From Spirodela intermedia (lineage: Eukaryota > Streptophyta > Magnoliopsida > Alismatales > Araceae): DNA of 64,000 bases. The stretch covers positions 1,121,001 through 1,185,000 of the forward strand of contig LR746266.1 of NCBI GenBank assembly GCA_902729315.2, written 5' to 3'. Numbering within the stretch: position 1 is the stretch's first letter; each line of letters opens with the position of its first letter. Made by a program: the position numbers and the translations under genes. This document shows positions 1 through 12,400 of this stretch, one piece after another. The notes under the pieces are model-generated. The model ran no database searches and had not been told where the DNA came from. It was given only the letters and a program-made list of their open reading frames with translations.

Positions 1-129
1 TTCAGGCGAGTCTCATCCTTCTTCTTGTTTATTATCAACCACAGAGCTTCCTCTCTCTCCCTCTATCTCTCTCTCACTCCGCTCCTCTCTGTGCGCATAC
101 GTGCTTCTCTCTCTGTCTCTCTCGCTTCC

Positions 130-132
<3 letters not shown>

Positions 133-172
<40 letters not shown>
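133..172. repeat. (CT)20 microsatellite
   Basis: Uninterrupted CT dinucleotide run, flanked by further impure CT-rich sequence from about 49 to 210. Confidence 0.95.
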
Positions 173-175
<3 letters not shown>

Positions 176-304
176 GATCTCTCCTACCTCTGTCTCTGTC
201 TCTCTCTGGCTCTCTCCCAACTTCAGTTAGACCTGAGTCCGCATGGGCCAGAAGAGAAGTTTCAGTTAGACACCACTGTGAGTAAGAGAGAATGAGAGAG
301 AGAG

Positions 305-381
305 AGAGAATGCGTCGCACTTCTTTGCGTGGTCTACCAAGTATTATTTTATTGTACACTAATAATCAGGAACAAGAGTGA

Positions 382-427
<46 letters not shown>

Positions 428-504
428 TCGCACTCTTGGTGTGGTCTACCCAGTTTTATTGTACACTAATAGTAGGGAGCAAGAGTCAGATGAGAGAGAG
501 AGAG
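305..504. repeat. Imperfect ~80-bp duplication bordered by GA tracts
   Basis: A segment starting gagaatgcgtcgcac (about 305-385) recurs as gagaatgagtcgcac (about 420-495). Both copies contain a gtggtctacc block and a ttttattgtacactaat block, and end in agatgagagag. A (GA)19 tract at 385-422 separates them, and another GA tract follows the second copy. Copies differ by scattered substitutions and small indels, so the duplication is not recent. Confidence 0.85.
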
Positions 505-1073
505 AGGATGATGATGTCACGATTGGGCCGGACCTCATCGGGTGTAATTGGGCCTCTTAATGGGCTACTTTTATAGATAGACCTTAAAAAAGTCATAACT
601 TTTATTTCAGCCCTAAACGGACACAAAACGAATTCCGACCGTTCGTGAGCCCCCCCCCCCCCTCCCAACCTGCCGCGTAACCACGTCAGGATCCCCCCGT
701 GACAAGAAATGATGGAAGGCACGTCTATCTCGGGATGGGTGAAACACAAAAAAGTAAACTATATGAGGATCCACAGGTAAAACTCCGTAAAAAAAGAAGC
801 GACGACAGATAGGAGCAACGGGCAAGAAGGGCCTTTTATGTAATATATTGAATATCCCGAGGTGTTTATATGAATACGACTCTCTCGCCATTAAAACGAA
901 CTGAGATGCCTCTAAAACAGGTCTCTCCCTCTCTCTCTCTCTTCTGTCTGTGTTTCCAGTGTGAGGAGCGGCTGCTGCTTACCACGCCGCCGGCGAGATC
1001 CTTCTCTCCGATCCCGAAGAGGACGACTATTTCGGCGACGAGGGAGTGGCGAGAAGAGCAAGCCTTGGCGGCC

Positions 1074-4000
1074 ATGGCTGATGCCGGCAGTTGCCGGACC
1101 TCATCGGACGCTTCCGGAGCCCTAGCTCGGGAAAGCGGTCGATGGTGGATGGGGAGGGTGGAGATCGACACGTCCGCACCGTTTGAGTCCGTGAAGGAGG
1201 CCGTCACACGTTTCGGCGGCAGTGCTCCGTGGAGACCGCCGCTCCAGCTCCGGCAGCAGCTTCCGTCCGTCGTCGGGGTATGTTGTCGTACCTCTGACTC
1301 TCACTCTACCTTCCATTTGTAAGGAAATGTGGTCACTAGAGGCCTGTTTTCTGTCTATACCTCTCCTTCTCCGTAAGTACATTCGTGTTTTGTCTCTTTC
1401 TTCGCTCACTTCCGAGTGATTAGCTTTCCTGGCGAAGGAGACAGGATTTTTGCTATTTCCCGGTATGCTTGCGGTTTCTGAGGTCTTGTCTATATTTCAG
1501 GGATTGTTAGTATGTGATGCTTGTTTGACAGAGCATATTGCGAGTATATAGCTTTTTACAAGATCTCCGGACCCGGTCGGACACCAGCTTGAATCTCGGT
1601 CTTGAGGAGTGATTACTTAAAAATAACCTTGTAAAAACTACCTAGTTACTAGCTAGAGAAAGTTATGATTACTCGCTGAAAAATATGTAGTTACACACCG
1701 GTCAGGACTGAAGTATCCCCTCTCTCATTTATTGTGGTACTTCATTTCGATCTCCTCATGTTTGCGGCCATCCAAGTTTCTCTGAAACATTGTGATAGCA
1801 TTATGACTGTAAGCTCACATTTTCTTTTGAAAAATTACTCCCAAGTATCGGTATTCTAGTGCTTCCGATTTCGCACTGTTAATGTTATGGGCAGTGTGTT
1901 CTAACTAGTGGTAAGTGTAATGTCCCAAATGGTCTGTACACAGGTCTCGAAGGAATATTGAGAAAACCTTCTGCATTGTGGCCTTTATATTGGTTTTGTC
2001 TGAGAACTTCAGCGAGGATTTGTTATTCGGGTTAAGTGTTAGCATGTGAATAAGAGGTTAATCATTGTAACGGGTCATCCGCATTAGATTTACCTGATTT
2101 TTTTGGAGTTGCCAATTTCTGGCCAAATAATCTTGAATAGTCCAATCCCGGGCTTAATAAGTCTGACTTCAGCTGAAAAAAGTTAATAGAAAACAATATT
2201 TGAAAATATTTCCCGTTAGATATGGGTTTAATTGATTCAAAAAGTCATATTTGACCTTCACTAATTGTCGTCATCTCCCAAAGAGACTGATGCAACTTGC
2301 ATGAGAGGAAATTCACCATGCAAATGGGCTGAACATGTCTTAAGCTTTTTTCTTGGCTTTTGGAGAATATGGCTCTGTGCTGGACTGAGGGGTGTAATAG
2401 CAACAATAGAGTGAACTATGACTTTTTTTTCTTTGTTTCCTCTTCAGAGAAGAAAATATTGTGATTGCATTCTGATTTTTTTTTATCTGTTTGCAGTATT
2501 CTCTATGATTTAATGTCTGCTCCTGAATTCCCTTTATTTTGTGATTGCATTCTGATTTTTTTTTATCTGTTTGCAGTATTCTCTATGATTTAATGTCTGC
2601 TCCTGAATTCCCTTTATTTTGTGATTAGTATCCTTAGCCTCATGATTCACTAGATCATATATCTAATTATAACCTAAAGAATATCTCTACCTCAGGGCCA
2701 TCATTCCATAGCAGACGCTGACTTTCTGGTGATCAAGGAGCAAACTGCGAATCTAGAAAAGGACCTCATCGTCAAAGAAAGGGAAACTTTGGACGTGCTG
2801 AAAGAGCTAGAGGCGACCAAAATGATAGTGGATGGACTGAAAACAAAGATAAAAGAAGAAGCATCTGAAATCAGTAAGATCTCTGAGAAGAATCCGGATT
2901 CCACGAGGATACACCCTATTGTGGAAACAGAGCTGAAGGCTGCGTCAAGAACTGAGAACTGTTTGAATCAGATAAAAGAATCCAGACGCTCAAAGCCGTC
3001 ACCTGGTTTGATCCTCATGGAACTGAAGCAGGCGAAGGTCAACCTGACACGGGCCACAAGTGATCTGGTCGACATCAGAGCCTCTGTTGAATCACTCTAC
3101 AGCCAAATAGAGAATGAGAGAACTATGCTTGATGAAACCCGTGAAAGGATTTCTTCAAACTCGTCTAAGATTTCAGACCTTGAGAAGGAGTTACATCAGA
3201 CAAGACTGATGATCCAATTTACGAAAAATGATGGAAATGGCGGCTGCATGTATCCCCCAGATATCTCACAGGAGCTCCATAAACTGAACTCCGAAGTGGA
3301 GCAGTACAGAAGAATGGCGGAAGCTGGGGAATCCGAGGTTCTGAAGATGAGAGCTGAGATTGAGCGCACGAAGGCAAGCATAAAAACCGCTGAGATCAGG
3401 TTCCTAGCCGCCAAGAAAATGGAAGAAGCCGCCAAAGCTGCTGAAGCAAGTACACTAGCAGAGATCAAGGCGTTGACCGACAGTGATAACCCACCCGAAG
3501 TCCTAGAGAAGAAATCCAGCATGATAACTTTGACCACAGAGGAGTATGAAAGCCTGGGTAAGAAGGCTCAGCAAGCTGATGAGCTCTCAACAGAGCGCAT
3601 CAAATCGGCCATGGCTGAGGTGGAAGAGGCGAACAGATCCAAGCAGGAGCTTCTGCAGAAGGTGGAGGAAGCCACATTAGAACTCAAGACTAGCAGGAAA
3701 GCTCTCATGGAGGCCCTCAGCAGGGTCGAATCCGCAAACCAAGGGAAGCTCGCCGTCGAGGAGGCCCTCCGGCGGTGGCGGTCGGAGCACCACAGTCAGC
3801 GCCGGCGCCCGTCCCACAGCACGACCCGGTTCAAGAATCCTGGCCCAGTCCACCACCACCACCACCAGAGGAGGGACTCAAAGATGCTCGACGTCAATGG
3901 CTGCAGCCTTGTTGCCGATGGGTCGAAGCCCGTGCTGAGGCCAACACTCTCCATCGGGCAAATTCTCAGCCGGAAGCTCTACGGCTCCGGCGACCTTGAG

Positions 4001-4243
4001 GCGGCAACACAGGTGGCCCTGCAAGCTCAGCCGAAGGTCTCGCTGGGCCAGATGCTGAGCCGCCGCCAGGGATCACCATCTCCGCCGCTGTCGGAAGACA
4101 AAGCCACTGCCCGCAGGCGGATGATCCCCTCAAAGAGGAAGAAGTTCGGCTTCGCCGGCCTCTCCCACCTGTTGGCGAACCAGAACAAGAAAAAGATGAA
4201 GGCGAAGAAGAAGAGGAAGAAGAAGCTGCAGCAACCGTCTTGA
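1074..4243 (+). CDS. WEB-family (DUF827) coiled-coil protein, two exons
   Basis: Coding exons 1074-1277 and 2696-4243 join in phase 0 (donor ggGTATGT, acceptor ctacctcAG) to give 583 aa. The N-terminus carries the WEB signature VEIDTSAPFESVKEAVTRFG (about residues 28-47). Exon 2 opens into a long Glu/Lys/Leu heptad region (EKDLIVKERETLDVLKELEA near its start) that forms coiled coil to about residue 420. The C-terminus has two SIGQILSRK/SLGQMLSR motifs, a His run, and a basic tail ending KKMKAKKKRKKK. Order and length resemble the Arabidopsis At2g38370 type. WEB/PMI relatives act in light-dependent chloroplast movement through actin, but this subgroup has no firm role. Start chosen at the ATG that begins the family N-terminus, within gccATGgc. 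The 1.4-kb intron contains a perfect 80-bp duplication. Confidence 0.92.
2461..2626 (+). repeat. Perfect 80-bp tandem duplication inside an intron
   Basis: Bases 2461-2540 and 2541-2620 are identical over all 80 positions, followed by 6 bases of a third copy. Each copy includes a pyrimidine stretch and a ttgcag, an acceptor-like site, 75-220 bases upstream of the real exon 2 acceptor at 2694-2695. Identity implies a recent event. Confidence 0.97.
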
Positions 4244-5871
4244 TGGGGACGGCCGGCCTTCTTCTTCTTCTCTTCCTGTTTCTCTATCTAAACTTGTAGG
4301 TGAGATCATCCTCAATCTCCTAAGCTTGTGGAATTATCAGTCGGCGGTGTCTGATCTGCCTCCGAATTAATGTAGCACATTTTCATACTAGGGTGGGCCC
4401 CACCTTTGGGCCGGCCTCAATCAGAGCCGGCCAGCTGATCGATGAGTCAATCGATCCACCGTCCAGATCAAAAACCCAAAACCCTCCCGACCCATTTTCC
4501 AAATATTAGTATTTTTATTTTATTTTTTGTGATGCTCCTGGTCTCGCCCAGGCCACGGCGTAGAATCCACCGCCACCGCCGCCCACTAATTTTCATACCT
4601 ATGTGTCGCCATTGCGGGGACCGTTTTTTGTCTTTATTTAATAATTTCGTCCGGCTAGCGTCCCGCTCGAGGCGTGGGCCCCCCCCCCCCCCCGTCGACT
4701 TCAGAGACGTCATCCATCATAAAAAAAATTAAAAAAATTAAAAATAATATCACTATGTTTGGTTACCAAGATCTCAGTACCGTGAAGATGCCGACCCGTG
4801 AGACCGGCAGCCACTCATTCGGAAATAATTAGTTTCTATATATAGAAGGAAATCCACTAATTACCACTGTTTATCGCAAATTAATCCGCTGTTTTTTGCC
4901 ACACTAGTTAAATATACGGAATAATGTAGGCCAGACTTGAGCCAGACTTGACCACTGGATGGGCCCGACCCGGCCCAAGCCCATGGATCGGATCTGCCAA
5001 CAGTGCAGATTCTTCGGTTGACTTTTTTACCCAATCGGAGAGAGACACAAGAAGAGAGAGAGGGAGAGACCGCCATATGATTGACCTTGCGCCAAGAATC
5101 TGATTATATTTATGGCGTCAGCAGGTGGGAACAGCCAGCAGAATTCATCACCTTAAGCGTGAGAGTTGGGCTTCCGGACGAGAACTGATTAATCTGATTA
5201 AGACGAATATATTTTATAATGTATGTCATAAAATATAAATAAACAGAAGTGACAGGGACCCAGCTCCAACGGTGGCCGTAGGAGCACGTCTCCTCATGCG
5301 TCTCCTCGCCGTCGGAGTTAGCAGCGGAGATTAACGAGAAAACCTCTCTCACCGCTTCCCCTCACTGCCAGCAGACCTCGCCGGAGTTATTTCCCACTTC
5401 GCGGCGCCCCATGTGGAGAGAGAGAGAGAGAGAGAGCCCAGAGCCCCATGGGCGGCGGTGGGGAGATTGCTGACGACGAGGCAGGACGATTCCGGCGGAG
5501 CTCTCCTTTGTTTAATCACAGTGACGCCGCCGCCCACGTTGGAGTATTTTTTTTTTGAATGGGTGTCCGGGAGAGCGATGACCCGTCGCTGGCCATCCCT
5601 TCTCCTCCCTCACCGGCGTGTCCTCCGCCGCTCCAGAGTTTTCCCGCCGCCATGTTCCGCTGGGTTCGATCTACTTTCCCGGTGATCACGCCGGCAAGGG
5701 GCCTGGCCGGTGGCTGGTGGAAGCGAGGGGTCAAAATGGCACGCGCTAGCCGTCAGTCGCCCCAAGACAAGATCTCCGTCTCCACAACCAGCTGCTGCAC
5801 GGAGCCTCGGGCGGCGGTGACCGTACGATGTACTCCTCCGAATATGCCATCGTGAAAGGGAATTTACTTTT
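4244..5871. other. Intergenic region between the WEB gene and CIPK
   Basis: No gene is supported. Notable content is a C15 run at 4679-4693, a short AT-rich stretch at 4725-4760, GA tracts near 5055 and 5415, and GGGCC-rich patches near 4395 and 4960. Open frames at 5413-5855 read through on both strands, look like GC-rich chance frames and match no family I recognise. Confidence 0.6.
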
Positions 5872-5883
5872 TGACACGTGTCA
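5872..5883. promoter_or_regulatory. 12-bp perfect palindromic G-box/ABRE
   Basis: TGACACGTGTCA is a perfect palindrome centred on the CACGTG G-box, 332 bp upstream of the CIPK start codon. G-boxes of this form bind bZIP factors, including ABA-responsive ABF/ABI5 types. Use here is inferred from position only. Confidence 0.6.
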
Positions 5884-6027
5884 TTGCTCACACGGCATCC
5901 TTGCCCTTCAAAGGTTGTCTCTGCTTGCCATTTTATCTAATCCTAAACCAATAGGTAGGACAAAATGAATCGGGCCGGATCCGGACCGGTAAGATTTTCT
6001 CTTACAGTCCGGAACAGGAAGGCGGCT

Positions 6028-6035
6028 TATATAAA
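6028..6035 (+). promoter_or_regulatory. TATA box of the CIPK gene
   Basis: TATATAAA lies in a GC-rich setting 180 bp upstream of the ATG at 6215. A leader starting near 6060 would then contain the GA tract at about 6127-6190, a common plant 5' UTR feature. Confidence 0.6.
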
Positions 6036-6214
6036 TTACTGCTTCCCGACACCCTTTCCGACACAACTTCTGAGCGTCTTCCTCCCCCTCCAGAGCAACC
6101 GGCGAGCTCCGATCCCTCCGGGAAGCGAGCGAGCGAGAGAGAGAGAGAGAGAGGGAGGAAGGGAGAGAGAGATAGAGAGAGAGGGAGAGACGGCGTTCGT
6201 AGTCGAGCAGTGGG

Positions 6215-7606
6215 ATGGCGGAGGCCGGCGAGCAATGGCCGGCGGAGGGAGGAGGGATCCGGGAGGAGAAGGTTCTATTCGGAAAGTACGAGCTAGGGCG
6301 GCTTCTGGGGAGGGGAGCCTTCGCCAAGGTCTACCTCGCGAAGGATGTCCGCTCTGGCGAGAGCGCCGCCGTGAAGTGCATCAGCAAGCAGCGGATTATC
6401 AAGGGAGGGCTGGCGGCGAACATCAAGCGGGAGATCTCCATCATGCGGCGGCTCCGCCACCCCCATATCGTCCGCCTCACCGAGGTCCTCGCCTCGAGAT
6501 CGAAGATCTACTTCGTCATGGAGCTCGTGAAGGGCGGTGAGCTTTTCTCCCGCCTCTCCAGGGGCCGCTTCTCCGAGGACCTCAGCCGCCGCTACTTCCA
6601 GCAGCTCATCTCCGCCGTGAGTTACTGCCACTCTAGGGGTGTATTCCACCGGGACCTGAAGCCAGAGAACCTCCTTCTCGACGAGAACGGCGACCTTAAG
6701 GTGACGGACTTCGGCCTCAGCGCCGTCTCCGACCAGACCGGGCACGACGGGCTGTTGCACACGCTCTGCGGCACGCCGGCGTACGTCGCGCCCGAGATCC
6801 TCGCCAAGAAGGGCTACGACGGCGCCAAGGTCGACGTCTGGTCCTGCGGTATCGTCCTCTTCGTGCTCAACGCTGGGTACCTCCCCTTCAACGACCCCAA
6901 TCTGATGGCCATGTACAAGAAGATCTGCCGGGGGGAGTTCCGCTGCCCTCGCTGGTTCTCCCCCGAGCTGAAGCGCCTCATCGGTCGGCTTCTGGACACC
7001 AACCCGGAGACTAGGAGCACCGTCGAGGAGATCATCCGCGACCCATGGTTCCGAAAGGGATTGGACGGAGAGAGGTGGGCGGCACTGACGGGCTCCGGCC
7101 GCAGGCCTCGCGCCATCAAGCCGGCGGCGGAGGAGGAGGAGGAGGAAAGGGACCTCAATGCCTTCGACATCATCTCCTTCTCGTCAGGGTTCGACCTTTC
7201 CGGGCTGTTCGAGCCCCTCCCCCGCCGCCGCGAACGAGCGGTGGTGTCGGGTGGCGCGACGGCGCAGGCGGCGCTGGGCATGCTGGAACAGGCGGCGAGA
7301 GGAGAGGAGCTCGTGGTGAGGAAGGAGGGGAAGAAAGTTTTGTCCATGCTGACGATCGAAGCTCCTAACGGAACTCTAATCGCCGCCGCCGGCGTCAGCC
7401 GCCTCAACGACGAGCTTTCCGTGGTGGAGCTGGAAGAGGGCCCGGAGATCCCGCCGACGTTGGAGGGCTTCTGGGAGCAGAAGCTGATGCCGGTGTTGAA
7501 GAGCCTGCCGTGGCCGCCGCCGCCGCCTCCCCAAGATCCCTCTGAAGCTCGTCCTCCGCCTTGCCGGCGAACGGTCGCCGCCGGCCCACCATTCGTTCCC
7601 CGGTAG
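6215..7606 (+). CDS. CBL-interacting Ser/Thr protein kinase (CIPK/SnRK3), intronless
   Basis: 463 aa. Kinase domain about residues 24-280: glycine loop GRGAFAKV (32-39), catalytic Lys54, HRD at 145-147, DFG at 165-167, and APE at 192-194. The activation segment is the typical [10 protein letters not shown]...[14 protein letters not shown]. The NAF/FISL motif, [20 protein letters not shown] at 314-333, binds calcineurin-B-like calcium sensors and marks the family. A divergent C-terminal regulatory region follows, ending in a proline-rich tail. CIPKs phosphorylate ion transporters when a CBL-calcium complex relieves autoinhibition. The lack of introns puts it in the intron-poor CIPK clade; by general look it is closest to the CIPK4/7/11/14 group, but subgroup assignment is an impression. 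A TATA box and a palindromic G-box lie upstream. Length is slightly over the usual 420-450 because of the tail. Confidence 0.96.
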   Translation: MAEAGEQWPAEGGGIREEKVLFGKYELGRLLGRGAFAKVYLAKDVRSGESAAVKCISKQRIIKGGLAANIKREISIMRRLRHPHIVRLTEVLASRSKIYFVMELVKGGELFSRLSRGRFSEDLSRRYFQQLISAVSYCHSRGVFHRDLKPENLLLDENGDLKVTDFGLSAVSDQTGHDGLLHTLCGTPAYVAPEILAKKGYDGAKVDVWSCGIVLFVLNAGYLPFNDPNLMAMYKKICRGEFRCPRWFSPELKRLIGRLLDTNPETRSTVEEIIRDPWFRKGLDGERWAALTGSGRRPRAIKPAAEEEEEERDLNAFDIISFSSGFDLSGLFEPLPRRRERAVVSGGATAQAALGMLEQAARGEELVVRKEGKKVLSMLTIEAPNGTLIAAAGVSRLNDELSVVELEEGPEIPPTLEGFWEQKLMPVLKSLPWPPPPPPQDPSEARPPPCRRTVAAGPPFVPR

Positions 7607-9015
7607 TTAGATCAACAAACAACTCGCCATCAATCAATCATTCGTGGATGCAGAACATCTGTGAGATGACAATGCAACGGCTGGTTGGACGAGGACCTCG
7701 CGAACGGAAAAATCTCATACTGTCTTTCAATCGCCGGCGTTTAACCTGCCGGGGCGAACCCATTATTCTGTGATATTCTCTCATTATTCTTCCACCCTAC
7801 CAGCTTCACATGTACAAAGAAACCCCATCAAAAAGTATTCCCTTTCCTTAGATTCCACTTCCTCGACCCCGTGCGGCGGTGGGCTCTCTCTCTTGTGGAC
7901 CCAAAAAATCCGGCAACCTCTCCGCCTCCGGGAGAGTCCACCGCCCAGTCGCCGCCCTTCCGTCGTTTAGCCAGGCGCCACCGCCCCTTGGCAAACCCAA
8001 CAGGCCACCCCAGCCACACACCGCGGTCTCGACGACCAGCCGTGAACAGGAAGGCTTCTGGGGGAGTTAATGGCCCGACTACGAAGCCCAGATATGACTT
8101 GAGATCAAAAAGTCAAAGGACTTTTAATTACCCATCGCCGTTTCTTGCCGCTGAGCGAGAACGTAGACTTTTTTGTGGCCAAATTCATGCTGTGGAGGAC
8201 GTTGGCCGACGCCATCATCGCAAGCGTCTTCCTCGGCTTCATAAAATACTTTTTTTTAAATTAGCTTTAAATTTAGATGTTAAATTTATCTGTCAATATA
8301 AATATGTATTTCGTTTGGGGACTAATTTTAAATAATAATAATAATAATAATAATATGCTTTATAAAACGAGGTTGGGTTGGGAAGTAGTAAGTAGCCCAT
8401 GAACGGTAATACTCCCTCATATTTTTTATTTTTTTTAAAGCAAGTAAAATAGACAAATATTATACTTTGTAGAGTTGGGCCTCATTTTTTGTGTACAAAA
8501 ATACAAATTATGAGGATTTTCTCCAAACCCAATAATTAAATAATGGGCTTTGTGCACATCTACCAGTTACTTGGATTTATGATCCTCAAAGTTTAAAGTA
8601 AAAAATTATTTACCGGAAATTTGATCAAATTGAATATTTAAAATAAATTATTTACCTCGATATTTACTAATTTTGACCAACCATGTGTATGCATTATCAT
8701 CAGATTGGGCCTGCTTGACCAAGGATTAGTAAAGTCAACCGTGGGGTTTGAAGTGATGATGGGGAGGATTAACTGGCGGCGAGGGGCCGATGAGAAGAAA
8801 GGCAGCCTACACGTGTAATAGGGGTACTTTTTGAAATATAATAAGTATGAGGTTTTATATTTATAAAATAAGTTAAAAGGGAGTAAGTGTATGAAAGTAT
8901 ATATGAATCTTAAGCTACTCGTATGTAATTTGCAACGGATTTCATGGGTTTATTGAAAACTTAATTTTTAGAGGAAACAGGACGAAGGAAAGAGGGGGGG
9001 GCCTTTCTCCTCTCT
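7607..9015. other. Intergenic, AT-rich, no gene
   Basis: The composition turns AT-rich from about 8240. There is an ATA trinucleotide run at about 8326-8355 and no frame with protein-like composition. The part after 8950 probably holds the promoter of the next gene. Confidence 0.6.
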
Positions 9016-9096
9016 GTGGTTCTCCATCAATCTTTCTTCCAAGGGGGTGAGCGGGGCGCCGACCATGGCCGACGCCGCTGCGTCTTCTCCGGGGCG

Positions 9097-9237
9097 ATGA
9101 ATCCGTGCCGTATATTGCCGCTTCCTGTGCTCGCCTTCGCCAATCATCCTGTGCGGATTTCCCAGTTCGCGTTGTTTCGTTGCGCGTCGAGACCTGTCCT
9201 GCTGATCGCTCCGCAGGGTATCTTCTCCGCTGATTAG
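9097..9237 (+). other. Upstream ORF (46 codons) in the leader of NST1-like copy A
   Basis: An ATG-started frame beginning MNPCRI and ending FSAD-stop lies 210 bp before the main ATG. The tandem paralogue has a uORF at the matching place (21114-21248) that also begins MN and ends FSAD-stop, although the middle differs. Position and ends are therefore shared between the duplicates. A translational role is only inferred. Confidence 0.4.
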
Positions 9238-9446
9238 GGTTCGGGTTGATTCCAGGCTCGGGGTCCTTGGATTTGAGTTTTGATGTCAGTTTGTGGCAGT
9301 TTGGGATGAAGCTTGGCGTAGCTCCGAGAATTATCCGTGTTGGATGAGGATTTGGTTGCAGGCGTCGCTCTGGTCGGAAGCGTTCTCGCCGGCATCTGTG
9401 AGTCGGAAGACGGGGATTTCATCTGAAGTTGAGGCGCCATCTGATA

Positions 9447-12400
9447 ATGTGTATACTCTGCGTAGTGCAGAAGTGGTCCCGTCGGGCTATTGGCATGTTA
9501 CCGTGGCTGGTGATTCCCTTCATCGTGTTATGGGCGCTCTCCCAGCTTTTCTCACCTGATCTCCGTTTCGAGATCACGTCCCCACGCTTGGCTTGCGTGG
9601 TGGTTCTCCTCGGTACCATCTTCTGGTATGAGATTCTCTTGCCTCACTTGTCTGTCTATCGAGCACGGAGGTGCGCACGGATCCGGGAGCAGCAGCTGAG
9701 CTTCGCCATTGAGCTGCAGAAGCTCCGGAAGACGGCCACACGGCGGTGCCGCAACTGCCTCACACCTTACCGGGACCAGAAGCCCGGAGGCGGTAAGTTC
9801 ATGTGTTCGTATTGCGGGCACGTATCCAAGAGACCTATCCTAGACATTCCGGGGCCTCCTGGTAGTTCAGGGATCCTCAGTAACCTTATCAGAAAGAGTG
9901 GCTGGTTTTTCAATCTTGATTGTCCTGCACTGGGTCGTGGGAATTGGGATGGGCATGTGAACCCAGCCCCACGCCATTGGGTGAATGGTGGACATGAACA
10001 AAGTTCCGAAGAGGAGACGTGTTCGCGGGCTGCCATCTTCATCTGGAAACTTCTTTCTTCAGTTTTTTATCTGACGAGGCAGTTCTATCGAAGGTTTCTC
10101 AAATTTGGTTCTCCCGTTGAAGATGGGTCTTTGGACACAGAGCACGAAGGATCATCAAAAGAAGGTGAACATGTTTGCCAAGAGAGCAAGGGAGAGAAAG
10201 CAAGGAGGAAAGCCGAAGAAAGAAGGCTGGCTAGATTGGAAAAGGAAATGTTAGAAGAAGAAGAGAGAAAACAAAGGGAAGAAGTTGCTAGATTAATAGA
10301 CGAAAGGAGGAAGCTTAGGGATATAAAAGTGGAAGCTGAGAAAGAGAGTTTGAAGCCCTTGGCGTTAGATGGGTCAAGGGATGGGAGAAAAGAAGAATCC
10401 GATAAGAGGAGACGAGATAGAAAGAAGGAGAAAGACAAGAACTCTAGTAAAAGTAACTCTGATGGGGAAGATAACGATAGCAGGGGGAAAAAGGAAACCG
10501 AAAAGAAACGTGAGTTCGCGAGAAAGAATGACAATGAAAGGCAGGAATTGTGTAGAATCCAGAGAGTGAATGCAGAAGTTGTAAGTAGTGTAATGGGTGT
10601 GGCGAATAAATCCAAGTCGTTTGATCGTATGAAAGGAACTTCTTTATTTTCATCTAGAGGTACTAATGGATGGACACTATTTGGGAAGAATTCCCACGCT
10701 GCTTCTGTCCTTGCTAGCAAATCGAATAAGCCTGTTGTTGGCTCTGCGGACAAGGTGCAATGGAAGGAGAGCTGTTCTGTGGGGCATGTTATTGGAAAGC
10801 CTTCACTAGATGGAGATGCTAAAACCTCCAGAAGCACTGGCGCTCGGCCTGTAAGCCCTCTTTCTTTCGAATTTTCCTATCTATGCTTTGAATTCATTTA
10901 TGTCTCGTATGGTAAATAAACCTCTCACATTATCTGAAAAATAAATGCATTTATTTTTTGCTGTGTTATTCATGGGAAAAACATTTACCAGGTTGCTCCG
11001 GATCTAAATCAAGCGAGCATTCCAAAAAAGTCATGGCATCAGTTATTTACCCGCCCTTTGGCACTTTCATCATCATCTGACGAAAATTTTGCAAAGAAAC
11101 TTGATGGTATACCAGAAGCTAAAATTTCAGATTCGGCGGATCATAAACTGCCAAGTCATCCTTCACTTAATCAGATGCAGTGTGAACAGTCATTGGCCTG
11201 CACCAACGATCCATCAGCGAATGGTGCTTTGGCCAGTGATTCATCTTCTCTCACAATTTACAAATCCAGAGTTCCTCTTGCTGGAGAGTTGGGACATAAC
11301 TTTGGTACAGAGGAAGCAGAACTGTTTCAAGATCCGTGCTTTGTTCCCGACCCTACCTCCCTGATTGGGCCTGTTTCAGAGTCACTGGACGATTTTTTAT
11401 CGGACCCAGGACTTGATTTTAAAGACGATCTTCTATCAGATCCATCTCATATTCTGAGAAGAGTATGTGACTCGTCTGATGTGAAGAAGCCTTCTCCAAT
11501 TGAGTCACCTATGTCAAGATTGTGGATGTCCAGAGAAAGGCACATTGGTTCTGGTTCTTGCAGCCCAAGATCGCAGGATCAAAGTGCTTTGCCTGACAAT
11601 GAATACAATAATGTTAGTGAGCAGGGAACATGGCAGATGTGGAGTTCTTCTCTGTGCAAAGATGGACTGGATTTGGTCGGGGGCCCTGCAAGCTGGCTTT
11701 CAGCCCTGGAGCAGAATAGAGTTACTCCGGACATAATCACTCGTCCACCAGCTGAGAACCCCATTGCGACTCTTGGTGTGATGGAGAAGAATATCCTGAG
11801 GAGCACATTTAAACATTCTGACAATGTCTGCATCAGAAACCCCGGGGATGATGGAATGGTGAGTCCATTCACCGCAAATGATCCGTGGTCTTCCCCGTTG
11901 CACCCTTTTCCAGGTGACGGGGAAAACCATTTTCCTCACCTCAGATTCCACAGTGGTACTGCTCAGAAGGAGGAAACGTGTAGAAGTCAAAACGTATATA
12001 CTTCCGGTCTGCCACTGGATCAATCGCAAGCTTACTACTGTTCCGGGTAAGTACGAAGGCATGCCTTCTAGAATGCTTTTTAGATTTGTAGGCTTCTTTG
12101 ATTCGATTCCCGCATGTGGTGTTTTTCTATCTTCTCTTTATGATTCAAATGTTTGTCTCTCCCAACTCCTTGGCGTCTTTATTTTCTGTTCTCACCATTG
12201 ATGGTGAGGCGAAGACGGCCTGTTTGATATTCCTGTGGGTGCCTACGAAGATGATTTATGTTTTTTTCTGCTCACCTGCTGTGCCGTTTCAATTTTTTTT
12301 TTTTTTTTTGGGAACAATATTTTGTCCAAGATTCTTTGGAAAGAATTGAATGCCTTAAGAAAATGTGGTTAGAGACTCTGACGATAGCTTTCGTTGAGAA

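Larger units (their letters stand above)
1..1073. other. Upstream region and leader of the WEB-family gene
   Basis: No coding gene is supported here. The stretch holds a long CT tract, two GA tracts with an imperfect duplicated segment between and after them, a C13 run at 650-662, and pyrimidine-rich DNA just before the first coding exon. It probably contains the promoter and 5' untranslated leader of the gene starting at 1074. The small frames inside it are low-complexity Ser/Leu or Arg/Glu repeats from the microsatellites and are not credible proteins. Confidence 0.6.

Noticed and set aside
6293-7407. Long minus-strand frames opposite the CIPK
   Set aside because: Antisense shadows of a GC-rich kinase exon; no domain of their own.
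10085-10837. 250-codon open frame on the - strand
   Set aside because: Shadow of the charged coiled-coil exon of NST1-like copy A; Leu/Ser-rich reverse reading of Lys/Glu codons.
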